Source: Streptomyces sp. ALI-76-A (GTDB lineage: Bacteria > Actinomycetota > Actinomycetes > Streptomycetales > Streptomycetaceae). Taken from it: a stretch of 64,000 nucleotides of DNA. The notes beneath the pieces were generated by a model. It worked only from the letters and a program-made list of their open reading frames with translations, was not told the DNA's origin and did no database searches. Every line of letters starts with the position of its first letter. The first letter of the stretch is position 1. The stretch spans positions 1 to 64,000 of the forward strand of contig NZ_JASVWB010000004.1 in NCBI RefSeq assembly GCF_030287445.1, given 5' to 3'. The position numbers were made by a program, and so were the translations under genes. Below are positions 1-7,843 of this stretch, in pieces.

Positions 1-114
1 GATGGTGCCGTTGCACAGCAGGCTCCAGCCCTGTTCGGGGTGGGCCGACACGATGACGGCGGCGTGGTGGTCGGCACTGTCCGCGGTGGGGCACGCAGGC
101 TGGTGGCTGCACAT
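1..114 (-). CDS. DUF5999 family small protein (3' end cut by window edge)
   Basis: Minus-strand start ATG at 112-114, preceded by a GGAGAG ribosome site 5 nt upstream. The 38 visible codons begin MCSHQPACPTADSADHH and contain AHPEQGWSLLCNG. This N-terminus is characteristic of the small Cys-containing DUF5999 family found throughout Streptomyces; the family has no established function. The C-terminal part, which usually runs another 25-35 residues, lies outside the window. Recognition rests on recalled family sequence, so the family call is good and the function is unknown. Confidence 0.8.
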   Translation of the reverse strand, partial: MCSHQPACPTADSADHHAAVIVSAHPEQGWSLLCNGTI

Positions 115-290
115 GACGTCTCTCCTCGGTCCGGGGTCGGCTCCCGCCTCGTTCGGTTCCTGTCCCAGTGGTAGCCGAGCTTGTTTTCCGTTGGATGAGA
201 GGACGCCCACAACGCCGGGAACTCATCGGTGAGTTCGCGTTCCGGACGGGCGCGGTCCGGTCACCGCCCGGGCGTCAGTAGGCTGGAGTG

Positions 291-1121
291 ATGCCTGACC
301 ATACGAGTGACCGGGCCGGCCTGCGCGGTGACTGCCGACGGTGCTTCGGTCTGTGCTGCGTCGCCCTGCCGTTCGCCGCCTCGGCGGACTTCGCGATCGA
401 CAAGCCGGCCGGACGCCCCTGCCCGAACCTCGGCGGCGACCATCGCTGCGGCATCCACGCCGAGTTGCGGACCAAGGGCTTCACCGGCTGCACGGTCTAC
501 GACTGCTTCGGCGCCGGGCAGAAGGTCTCGCAGCTCACCTTCGGCGGACGGGACTGGCGCACGGGGCCGCCCGAGCACGCCCGGCGCATGCTGGACGTCT
601 TCCCGGTCGTGCGCCAGCTGCACGAACTGCTCTGGTACCTCACCGAGGCACTCACCCTGCCGGCCGCCCGCCCGGTCCACGCCGGCCTGCGCCGCGCCCT
701 GGACGAGACCGAGGCGCTGACCCGTCGGGGCCCGGAAGAACTCGGGGCGCTGGACGTGGGCGCCCACCGGCAGAAGGTCAACCCGCTCCTGCTCCGGACC
801 AGCGAGCTCGTGCGGGCCGGGACGGGCGGCCGGAGGAAGAACCGCCGGGGCGCGGACCTGATGGGCGCCCGCCTCAAGGGCGCCGATCTTCGCGGAGCCG
901 ACCTGCGCGGCGCCTGCCTCATAGCCGCCGATCTGACCGGAGCCGACCTGCGCGACGCGGACCTGATCGGTGCCGACCTGCGCGACACCGACCTCACGGA
1001 CGCGGACCTCACCGGTGCCTTCTTCCTCACCCAGCCCCAGCTGAACGGGGCCCGGGGCGGCCCGGGCACCCGGCTGCCCGGGTCACTGACCCGGCCGGTG
1101 CACTGGGCAGCGGGATTCTGA
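291..1121 (+). CDS. Pentapeptide-repeat protein with N-terminal Cys-rich domain
   Basis: 276 residues. A GTG lies directly before the ATG; the ATG at 291 is preferred. Residues about 13-75 hold a Cys cluster (CRRCFGLCC, CPNL, CGIH, GFTGC, YDCFGAGQ) resembling metal-binding YkgJ-like domains. Residues about 187-246 are a run of about 12 A(D/N)LxG pentapeptide repeats that should fold as a right-handed beta-helix. No signal peptide is seen, so it is probably cytoplasmic. Pentapeptide proteins include DNA mimics and scaffolds, but nothing here fixes the role. Its 3' end overlaps the convergent P450 gene by 39 bp, so the two messages are antisense at their ends. Confidence 0.85.
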   Translation: MPDHTSDRAGLRGDCRRCFGLCCVALPFAASADFAIDKPAGRPCPNLGGDHRCGIHAELRTKGFTGCTVYDCFGAGQKVSQLTFGGRDWRTGPPEHARRMLDVFPVVRQLHELLWYLTEALTLPAARPVHAGLRRALDETEALTRRGPEELGALDVGAHRQKVNPLLLRTSELVRAGTGGRRKNRRGADLMGARLKGADLRGADLRGACLIAADLTGADLRDADLIGADLRDTDLTDADLTGAFFLTQPQLNGARGGPGTRLPGSLTRPVHWAAGF

Positions 1122-2624
1122 CGGGGCCTCGGTCACGGCCCGCGCGGAGGGGACGTCGGCGCGGCGCACTCCGGCCGAGGCGGTCGCGGCACCGGTCCGC
1201 CGCTCCAGCCGCAGCCGCAGCCCCTCCGGCATCAGGGTGAGCCGCTCGGTCACCCGCAGCCGGTACGCCGGGTCGGCCCGCAGCTCGTAGCGGCGCAGCA
1301 GCAGGCCCAGCACCAGCGTGGCCTCGTGCAGGGCGAACTGCCGCCCGATGCAGGCCCGCGCCCCGGTCCCGAAGGGCTTGTAGGTGTGCGGCGGCCGGGA
1401 CCGTACGGCCGGTGCCTCGAAGCGGTCCGGGTCGAACCGCGCGGCGTCGGCGCCCCAGACCGACGGGTCCCGGTGCAGCATCGGCAGCAGGACCAGCGTC
1501 CACGCCCCCCGCCGCATCGGGTGCGTCCCCGCCAGCACGGTGTCCGCCCGGGCCTCCCGCGCGTAGGCGGGCGCCGTCGGCCACAGCCGCAGCGTCTCGT
1601 CCAGCACCCGGCGCACGTACCGCAGCTTGGCCACCTGGTCGTAGCCGGGCACCGCCGTGCCGCCCCACACCTGGTCCACCTCGGCGCGGGCGCGGGCGGC
1701 GACCTCGGGATGGCGGGAGAGGTGGTGCAGGGCGAAGGACAGCGCGCCCGAGGTGGTCTCGTGACCCGCTATCAGGAAGGTGATGACCTGCCGCCGCACG
1801 TTCTGGTCCGACAGCCGCTCCCCGGTCTCCGGGTGGGCCGTGTCCAGCATCCGGTCCAGCAGGTCACCGCCCCCGTCCCCGCTCGCGCGCCGGGCGCGGA
1901 CCAGCTCGTCCACCGTGTGGTTGAGCTGGGCGATGTCGGCCTCGTTGCGGCGGGCGGCCCGGCGCAACAGCAGCGGGGACGGCACGGTGTTGAGCAGCTG
2001 CGCGTAGGTGAGCGTGCCCACCATCGCGGTGATGAAGGGGTGCGGGCGGGAGCGTTCGAAGGAGCCGAAGTCGTGCCCGAAGCCGGTCCGGGCGATCGTC
2101 TCCAGGGTCAGCTTGGTCATGTCGCCGGGTACGTCCACCGCGCGCCCCGCCGCCAGTTCGCCGTCCCAGTGGTCGGTGAGCCGCCCGGCCACCGCCAGCA
2201 TCATCCCGTGGTAGCCCTCCATGGCCTCCCGGTTGAAGCCCGGGGCCAGGACGTCGTGCGCCAGCTGCCAGTTGGGCTCGTGGTTGTACGCGGTGAACAG
2301 CCCGTCCCCGGCCACCGGCCGCAGGTTGGCGACCCCGAGTCCCACGTGCTTGGCGAACCGCGACTCGTCGGCCAGGTCGGCCACGAGATCGGCGCCCCAG
2401 GTGAACACGAACTCCCTGCCGAACGCCTTGCGCCGGAAGATCGGTCCCAGCCGCCGCGCGTGCCGCAGGGTGTCCTGAAGGGGCGCACGTCCGCTGGCAC
2501 CGATCACGTCACCCAGCAGGGGGAGCCGGCGGGGCGGATGCGGGATGCGCCGCAGCTCCGGCCAGCCCTGCTCGGCGCCACGGAATCCCCTCGGCAGCCC
2601 GGTCCCCGTGATCGTCTCCGCCAT
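1083..2624 (-). CDS. Cytochrome P450, CYP102 (BM3 haem domain) type, stand-alone
   Basis: 513 residues. Start ATG at 2622-2624 (MAETITGTG) with GGGAG upstream; an in-frame extension further 5' lacks a ribosome site. I-helix AGHETTSGALSFAL, K-helix ETLRLWPTAPA and the haem loop FGTGARACIGRQFALHEATL (Cys about residue 425) match the fatty-acid hydroxylase haem domain of CYP102A1. GDGLFTAYNHEPNW aligns with the BM3 segment that holds Phe87. The protein ends about 85 residues after the haem Cys, so the FMN/FAD reductase of BM3 is absent and separate redox partners are needed; none is encoded nearby. It resembles the stand-alone CYP102B1 of S. coelicolor (recall). A TetR regulator is divergent. 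Confidence 0.93.
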   Translation of the reverse strand: MAETITGTGLPRGFRGAEQGWPELRRIPHPPRRLPLLGDVIGASGRAPLQDTLRHARRLGPIFRRKAFGREFVFTWGADLVADLADESRFAKHVGLGVANLRPVAGDGLFTAYNHEPNWQLAHDVLAPGFNREAMEGYHGMMLAVAGRLTDHWDGELAAGRAVDVPGDMTKLTLETIARTGFGHDFGSFERSRPHPFITAMVGTLTYAQLLNTVPSPLLLRRAARRNEADIAQLNHTVDELVRARRASGDGGGDLLDRMLDTAHPETGERLSDQNVRRQVITFLIAGHETTSGALSFALHHLSRHPEVAARARAEVDQVWGGTAVPGYDQVAKLRYVRRVLDETLRLWPTAPAYAREARADTVLAGTHPMRRGAWTLVLLPMLHRDPSVWGADAARFDPDRFEAPAVRSRPPHTYKPFGTGARACIGRQFALHEATLVLGLLLRRYELRADPAYRLRVTERLTLMPEGLRLRLERRTGAATASAGVRRADVPSARAVTEAPSESRCPVHRPGQ

Positions 2625-2662
2625 GACGCCATCTCCCTCGGTCCAGTGGCAGGTCGAGCATG

Positions 2663-2678
2663 TTGTACACCGGTTCAA
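2663..2678. promoter_or_regulatory. Imperfect dyad in the P450/TetR divergent promoter region
   Basis: The 106-bp gap between the divergent P450 and TetR genes contains TTGTACACCGGTTCAA, an imperfect inverted repeat (outer TTG...CAA) around TGTACA. It is the only dyad seen there and is a reasonable TetR operator candidate. Promoter hexamers could not be assigned with confidence. Confidence 0.35.
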
Positions 2679-2730
2679 TAGCGCCCCAGTGTCGTCCGGC
2701 CGGCGAAGCGAGGTCAAGTAAGGTGCGGAC

Positions 2731-3339
2731 ATGGCCGCGGAACAGGGGGAGCGCACACGCCGTCGGCTCAGCACCGGGGAGCGCCGGGAACAGCTGCTCT
2801 CGGTGGGCGCGCGGCTGTTCTCGGAGAGCCCCTACGACGACGTCCGGATCGAGCAGGTCGCGGAGATCGCCGGAGTCTCCCGGGGGCTGCTCTACCACTA
2901 CTTCCCGACCAAACGGGACTTCTTCGCGGCGGTCGTGGAACGCGAGAGCGCCCGGATGCTGCGCATGACGCGGGCCGAGCCCGGAGTGCCGGTCCGCGAG
3001 CAGCTCACCGCCGGCCTCGACAGGTATCTGGAGTACGTCCAGGCCCACGCACACGGGTACCGGGCCTTCCACCGGGCCGACGCGGCGGGCGACCGCACCG
3101 TGCGCAGGGTCTACCGGCGGGCGCTCGCCGCCCAGGAACGCCAGATCCTGGCCGCCCTGGCCGCGGACCCCGAGTTCGGCCCGCTGTCCGAGGCGCGCCC
3201 CGACCTCAAACTCGCCGTCCGCGGCTGGCTGGCCTTCACCACGGCCGTCTGCCTGGAGTGGCTGCGCGGCTCACCCCTCTCCCACGACCAGGTGCGCGAC
3301 CTGTGCGCGCGGGCGCTGCTGGGGGTCATCGCGCCCTGA
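2731..3339 (+). CDS. TetR family transcriptional regulator
   Basis: 202 residues. ATG at 2731. The N-terminal helix-turn-helix occupies about residues 15-62 (RREQLLSVGARLFSE, then IEQVAEIAGVSRGLLYHYF and PTKRDFFAAVV), the standard TetR layout; the remainder is the helical ligand and dimer domain. It is divergent from the P450 gene with a 106-bp shared promoter region, so local control of the P450, perhaps by a fatty acid or other P450 substrate, is the simplest inference. The ligand cannot be predicted from sequence. Confidence 0.92.
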   Translation: MAAEQGERTRRRLSTGERREQLLSVGARLFSESPYDDVRIEQVAEIAGVSRGLLYHYFPTKRDFFAAVVERESARMLRMTRAEPGVPVREQLTAGLDRYLEYVQAHAHGYRAFHRADAAGDRTVRRVYRRALAAQERQILAALAADPEFGPLSEARPDLKLAVRGWLAFTTAVCLEWLRGSPLSHDQVRDLCARALLGVIAP

Positions 3340-3371
3340 GGCAGGGCCGAACGGCGACCGCCGACCGTCGC

Positions 3372-3399
3372 CCGCCAACCGCCAACCGCCAACCGCCGA
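3372..3399. repeat. Heptanucleotide tandem repeat (CCGCCAA x3 plus a variant)
   Basis: Three perfect copies of CCGCCAA followed by CCGCCGA, just after the TetR stop codon. Non-coding. Its copy number may vary between strains. Confidence 0.8.
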
Positions 3400-3483
3400 A
3401 CTGCGGCTGTCGGGGGCGCGATCCGGGTGGCGAGCACACATTCACAGGTCTCCTTGGTTGGCTTCACCGCCGATCTTCGATAG

Positions 3484-3504
3484 CTTAGGCAAGCCTTACC
3501 TAAG
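3484..3504. promoter_or_regulatory. Iron box (DmdR/IdeR operator)
   Basis: TTAGGCAAGCCTTACCTAA at 3485-3503 matches the DtxR/IdeR/DmdR consensus TTAGGTTAGGCTAACCTAA at 15 of 19 positions, with an outer C/G pair extending the dyad. It lies 14 bp before the start codon of the DUF2470 gene and would cover its transcription start, so repression under iron sufficiency is expected. Confidence 0.88.
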
Positions 3505-3517
3505 AGGAGGATGTCGG

Positions 3518-4243
3518 ATGGGTGACAGCCAGAGCTGGACGGCCGCGCCGTCCACGGCGGAGCGGGCCCGGTCGGTGCTCATCGCCGCGTGGTCCTGCGC
3601 GGTGACCGCGCAGGGCGGACGCGAGGAGTTCGTCGGCGCGCACTCCGTCGCCGAGGACGGCCGGGTGCTCCTGCACGTGCCCGAGGACAGCACCCTGCTC
3701 GCGGCCGCGGTGTGCGCGCCCCGCGGCGAACCGTCCGCCGTGCTGGAGTTCGCCGACGTGGCGCCCGTCCCCGTCCGCCACCGGATCCGCGCCCGGCTGT
3801 GGATGGCCGGCTGGTTCGTCCCCGAGGACGGCCGTCTGGCGTTCCGCGCCACGCGGGTGGTGCTGCGCGAGCCGACCGGCGCGGTGGTCGTCGACCTCGA
3901 CGAGTTCGCCGGCGCGGCGCCCGATCCGCTGGCCACCGCCGAGGCCCGGCTGCTCGGCCACCTCGCCGACTGCCACGCCGACGCGGTGGAACGGCTCACC
4001 CGGCTCGTGGACCCCGACAGCCTGCACGGCGCGGTCCGCGTCCAGCCCCTCGCCGTCGACCGGTACGGGCTGACCCTGCGCATCGAACGGGCCCGCGCCC
4101 ACGGTGACGTACGCCTGGCGTTCCACGCGCCCGCCGACGACGTCGGCCAGCTCACCGAACGCATGCACGTCCTGCTCACCCGGGCCGGCGCCGCCTCCTG
4201 CCCGCGGGCGCTACAGCGGCAGCGCGCAGACGGCGACGGGTGA
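3518..4243 (+). CDS. DUF2470 domain protein under an iron box
   Basis: 241 residues. Start ATG 3518 (MGDSQSWT) follows AAGAGGAGG with 7-nt spacing; an upstream in-frame GTG would place the iron box inside the gene. The C-terminal half (from about residue 145, PLATAEARLLGHLADCHADAVERL ... GAVRVQPLAVDRYGLTLRI) is the DUF2470 domain also found at the C-terminus of HugZ/HutZ-type haem-utilisation proteins. The N-terminal half has the look of the split-barrel partner (VPEDSTLLAAAV, VRHRIRARLWMAGWF). A haem- or iron-related role fits the adjoining iron box, but no activity is proven. The 3' end overlaps the convergent lactonase gene by 33 bp. Confidence 0.85.
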   Translation: MGDSQSWTAAPSTAERARSVLIAAWSCAVTAQGGREEFVGAHSVAEDGRVLLHVPEDSTLLAAAVCAPRGEPSAVLEFADVAPVPVRHRIRARLWMAGWFVPEDGRLAFRATRVVLREPTGAVVVDLDEFAGAAPDPLATAEARLLGHLADCHADAVERLTRLVDPDSLHGAVRVQPLAVDRYGLTLRIERARAHGDVRLAFHAPADDVGQLTERMHVLLTRAGAASCPRALQRQRADGDG

Positions 4244-5416
4244 GTCGAACGGCTCACCCGCGAGCCGGAGTTCGCCGTTTCCGGTGTCCACGTGGAAGAC
4301 GCTCACCGTGGAGGACCTCTGGTTCGCCGCGAAGAGCAGCGACCCGTCCGGCGAGAAGGCGATCTGCCGGGGGAAGTCGCCGGACACCGGCACCGTGTCC
4401 AGCAGCCGGAGCCGGGCACCGTCCGCCTCCACCGCGTAGCGCGTGAGGCTGTTGTGGCCCCGGTTGGCGAGATAGGCGTACGCGCCGTTCGCGGTCACCA
4501 GGATCTGCGCCGGGTAGCTGGTGCCGGACCCCGTGCCGGTCGGCTGGGCCTCGCCCACGGTGAGGCGGCCGGTGTCCGCGTCGTAGCCGCAGACCGCCAC
4601 GGTGTTGTCGACCTCGTTCGCGAGGTAGGCGTACCGGCCGCCGGGATGGAAGGTGAGGTGACGCGGCCCGGCACCCGGCCTGGTGCGGGCCCGCGCGACC
4701 TCGGTGAGCCTGCCGGTCTTCTCGTCCAGGCGGTAGGTGTACACCGTGTCCGTGCCGAGGTCGACGGCGAGCACATGCCCGCCGTCCGGACTGGCGGCGA
4801 ACTGGTGCGCGTGCGGGCCCTGCTGGCCCGGCCCGGGCGGGGGGCTGGAGTGCGTGACCAGGTCGGTGCGCTCGCCCAGCGCGCCCGACGCGCCGATCGG
4901 ATGGACGGCCACGCTGCCGGATCCGTAGTTCGCGCTGAGCAGCCAGCGCCCGCCCGGATGCACTGACAGATGACACGGCCCCGCCCCGCCGGTGCTCCGG
5001 CTCCCCAGGATCTCGCGGTCGGCGAGGCGTACGGCGGTCACCGCGCCGTCCTCACGCTCGTCGACCGCGTACAGCGTGCGGCCGTCGGGGTGCGCCGCCA
5101 GGTACGACGGGTCGCCGACCCCGGTGAGGGTGCCGGTGCCCGTGACACGGCCGCTGTCGGCGTCGTAGGTGGCCAGACCGATGCCCCTGCCACCGCCCTC
5201 GACCGAGGTGTACGTGCCGAGGTGGAGCGGGCGGGGGCCGGAGGACGGGCCGGTCGCGCCGGGCGTGCCCGGTGCACGCGTCGTGCTCGGGGTGGCTCCG
5301 GGGGTCGAGGCGGCGGCCGGCGGCGGCTCGTCGCCGCACGCGGACAGCGCGGCCCCCGCGGTCGTCCCCGCGAGGGCGCCGACGAATCGGCGCCTGCTCC
5401 AGCCGCCCCTGCTCAT
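4211..5416 (-). CDS. Exported lactonase-family beta-propeller lipoprotein
   Basis: 401 residues. Start ATG at 5414-5416. The N-terminus MSRGGWSRRRFVGALAG is a Tat signal, followed by a lipobox ending LSAC (Cys 27), so the mature protein should be lipid-anchored outside the membrane. A Ser/Thr/Pro linker leads into a seven-bladed propeller of the 6-phosphogluconolactonase/YbhE type (ATYDADSGRVTGTGTLTGVGDPSYLAAHPDG, GAGPCHLSVHPGGRWLLSANY, GPRHLTFHPGGRYAYLANE). Database transfer of '6-phosphogluconolactonase' would be misleading, because the pentose-phosphate substrate is cytoplasmic. A secreted lactone or surface-binding role is more plausible. Confidence 0.88.
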   Translation of the reverse strand: MSRGGWSRRRFVGALAGTTAGAALSACGDEPPPAAASTPGATPSTTRAPGTPGATGPSSGPRPLHLGTYTSVEGGGRGIGLATYDADSGRVTGTGTLTGVGDPSYLAAHPDGRTLYAVDEREDGAVTAVRLADREILGSRSTGGAGPCHLSVHPGGRWLLSANYGSGSVAVHPIGASGALGERTDLVTHSSPPPGPGQQGPHAHQFAASPDGGHVLAVDLGTDTVYTYRLDEKTGRLTEVARARTRPGAGPRHLTFHPGGRYAYLANEVDNTVAVCGYDADTGRLTVGEAQPTGTGSGTSYPAQILVTANGAYAYLANRGHNSLTRYAVEADGARLRLLDTVPVSGDFPRQIAFSPDGSLLFAANQRSSTVSVFHVDTGNGELRLAGEPFDSPVAVCALPL

Positions 5417-5555
5417 GGCTCCACCTCGGGTCCTCGCTCGTTCCGGTCGCGACAGCCACCTTGACGTGGATCACCTCGCACGTGCAACAACGGCCCCCCG
5501 CGTCGCACCGGGCGCAACGGCCCCGTCCGGTGCGCCCGCCGGGTCCGCGCCGGCC

Positions 5556-6809
5556 TCACCCGGAACGGCGGCCGGACGCCGCGCGGTCGCGACGCAGGGG
5601 CGCGGGCACGTGCAGGCTCTCCCGCAGCCGGGTCAGACGCGGCATGCGCTCGCGCTGCTCGCGAGAGGTGCGGTCCAGCTCCTCCAGCAGCCGTCGCGAA
5701 CGGTGCTCGGTGTCCAGCTCGTCGAGGATGCGGTTGACCTCGGTCAGCACCGCGCCCTGCAACTGCCACTGGCTCGCGTCGCGCTGGACCTCCTCCAGGA
5801 GCAGCTGGGCCAGCTTGTCGCGGGTGGCCGCGGCCTGCCGCAGCTCCGCGGTCAGCCGGGACTCGGCCGCGTCGGCGTTCTGGCTGACATGCGTGGTCAC
5901 CAGCACCGAGAAGCTGACCACCGCGTCGCCGATCTCCGACAGCAGCTGCTCCACGACGGTTCCGGGCCCCGGCGCGAACAACGGGTCGGGATCGCGTTCC
6001 TTGGCCAGGTCGGTGAAGGTGCGCGCGAGCACCCGCAGCACGACCGTGCAGATCTCCAGCGTGTCCAGTCCGGTGCGCAGCACCACCCGGTGCAGCGCGC
6101 CCTCCCGGACCCGGGGGTTGAGCCGCAGACTGTCCTCGGCCTGCCGCAGCGCCGCGTCCACCCCGACGATGTCGTGGTCGATCCGCCGCGCCTCGTGCAG
6201 GCGCTCGGTCGCGTGCTCGACAGGCGTGCGGCCCGCGGCCTCCTCGCCCATGCGCAGCATCAGCTGCCGGACCCGGCGGGCCAGCCCCTCGATCGACTCA
6301 CCGGCCTCGCCCACCCACACCGGGGGAGCGACCAGCAGATTGCAGCCCAGCCCGACGACCGCGCCGATCAGCGTCTCCAGCACCCGCGCCCACGCCGTGT
6401 CCCCGACGGTCGTGACCCCGAGCACCAGCATCGCGCTGATCGCCACCTCGGGTACGAACTCGTCGACCCGGACCAGGTGTCCGACCGCCAGCGCGGCCAC
6501 GATCAGCAGCCCGAGGCTCCACCAGGTGAGCCCCACCAGCAGGCTGAAGGCGATGGCGACCAGCACCCCGGCGACCACGGAATTCACCCGGCGGATACCG
6601 GTGGTGAGCGTGGAGTAGAGGGTGACCTGGACGACCAGCAGCGCGGTCAGCGGCGCGGTGAGCGGCGCGGTCTCCGGGCTGAGGCGCAGCGCGATGACAT
6701 ACGCGACCGTCGCCGCGCCGGCCGACCGAAGCGCCTGTACGGTCACCGGGTCCCGGTGCCGGAGCACGAACCGCACCAGGGATGCCGTCCACTCACGTAC
6801 CTTTCGCAT
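5556..6809 (-). CDS. FUSC / aromatic-acid exporter family membrane protein
   Basis: 417 residues from ATG 6809 (MRKVREWTASLV); a GTG seven codons upstream has no ribosome site. The N-terminal half contains about six hydrophobic segments (for example AATVAYVIALRL, TALLVVQVTLYSTL, SVVAGVLVAIAFSLLVGL, ISAMLVLGVTTVG, LIGAVVGLGCNLLV) and the rest is a long cytoplasmic helical domain. This is the FUSC/ArAE (AaeB-like) architecture of putative aromatic-acid or fusaric-acid efflux proteins. Substrate unknown. A second family member lies at 13271-14452. No partner membrane-fusion protein is nearby. Confidence 0.85.
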   Translation of the reverse strand: MRKVREWTASLVRFVLRHRDPVTVQALRSAGAATVAYVIALRLSPETAPLTAPLTALLVVQVTLYSTLTTGIRRVNSVVAGVLVAIAFSLLVGLTWWSLGLLIVAALAVGHLVRVDEFVPEVAISAMLVLGVTTVGDTAWARVLETLIGAVVGLGCNLLVAPPVWVGEAGESIEGLARRVRQLMLRMGEEAAGRTPVEHATERLHEARRIDHDIVGVDAALRQAEDSLRLNPRVREGALHRVVLRTGLDTLEICTVVLRVLARTFTDLAKERDPDPLFAPGPGTVVEQLLSEIGDAVVSFSVLVTTHVSQNADAAESRLTAELRQAAATRDKLAQLLLEEVQRDASQWQLQGAVLTEVNRILDELDTEHRSRRLLEELDRTSREQRERMPRLTRLRESLHVPAPLRRDRAASGRRSG

Positions 6810-6954
6810 CCTTGGGCTGTCCCCTTCCACAGATGTACCGAAAGTGCCTATTGAGGACCGTAGTTGTCCGCAAGGAAGCGTAGTTTGTTATTCCGGTACG
6901 CCAGTGTGCCGCAGAACGGGGGCAGGGCCGGGGTCCCGCGCCGCAGACGCCGGG

Positions 6955-7449
6955 TCAGGCCTCCAGCTTGTCGAGGAAGGCGGACAGGTTGGCCGTCATG
7001 CGGGCGATCTGCTCCTCCACGGTGAGGCTCTCCTCGAAGCGCGCGCCGGAGTCGGGGACTTTCCTGCCGCGGACGTAGAGGGAGCACGCGAGGTCGGTGC
7101 ACATGTACAGGCCGACCGAGTTGCCCTCACGGCCCGCCGGACCCGCCTTGCGGGCCGTCATCAGCGAGACTCCGCCTCCGCGATGGGTGGTCAGGCACAG
7201 GGAACACATGCTGCGGTGCAGGAATCCGTGCCGCGCGGAAGGGAAGCGCAGGGTCACGCCGGCGAGCCGGTCGTCCCGCTCGGTGACCAGGTAGCTGCGG
7301 TCGGGAGCGCCCGGGTCTCGCCAGCCCAGGAAGTCCAGGTGGTCCCACGGGAGTTCGTCGAGATCCCGGGGCACGGACAGGCGTTTGGCCTCCCCCTTCG
7401 AGCAGTTGACGAACGACGTGCGGATCTCCTGCTCGGTGAGCGATCGCAT
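6955..7449 (-). CDS. FBP domain protein (FusB-type C-terminal zinc finger)
   Basis: 164 residues. ATG at 7447-7449 with AGGAGG 6-7 nt upstream (MRSLTEQEIRTSFVNCSKGE). The C-terminal part has CSLC ... CTDLAC, the four-Cys treble-clef seen in FBP/FusB proteins that bind elongation factor G. In actinobacteria these FBP proteins are often of unknown role; in staphylococci FusB rescues EF-G from fusidic acid. Function here is inferred only from the fold. It is divergent from the kinase-like gene at 7844, with nearly 400 bp between. Confidence 0.82.
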   Translation of the reverse strand: MRSLTEQEIRTSFVNCSKGEAKRLSVPRDLDELPWDHLDFLGWRDPGAPDRSYLVTERDDRLAGVTLRFPSARHGFLHRSMCSLCLTTHRGGGVSLMTARKAGPAGREGNSVGLYMCTDLACSLYVRGRKVPDSGARFEESLTVEEQIARMTANLSAFLDKLEA

Positions 7450-7843
7450 GGGAAACCTCCTGGGGGTCGGCTCGCGCCTAAATTGATTAGGTTTATGACT
7501 AGGGTAAGCAGGCTCGGCGGGGAGAGACCAATCGATTTCCACCACCGCGTCGGATCACGTCGGGTCGGCGCGGGCGCGGGCCGCCGGGACCGGCCCACTC
7601 CGCCCAGCTTTCAGCGCTGTCCCCGAGCCGTCCCCGAAGGCGAGGCGACCTGTGCGTCCGCGGCGGACGGATCCTGGGGAGTGCCGGGCGTGCGGTACCG
7701 CGTTCCGTACCCTGTACCGGGAGTGAGCACCGGACCCCTGCGAGCCGGCCGCCGGGCGGTGGCTCGACGCACAGGTGGACACCTGGCGTCGCGTCGAAGA
7801 CGTGGACGGGGCCGGCTGACCGGGGATGAGGGGCGGGGCACGG
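7450..7843. other. 394-bp intergenic region, no gene supported
   Basis: Upstream region shared by the FBP-domain gene and the APH-fold gene. It is AT-rich near 7480-7510 (AATTGATTAGGTTTATGAC), a likely promoter zone for the FBP gene. GCGGTACCGC, a perfect 10-bp palindrome, lies at 7692-7701 and is followed by two further GTACC motifs within 20 bp. No reading frame shows convincing Streptomyces codon bias. Confidence 0.5.

Noticed and set aside
4211..5416. Pentose-phosphate 6-phosphogluconolactonase (pgl)
   Set aside because: Tat signal and lipobox place it outside the cytoplasm, away from that pathway.
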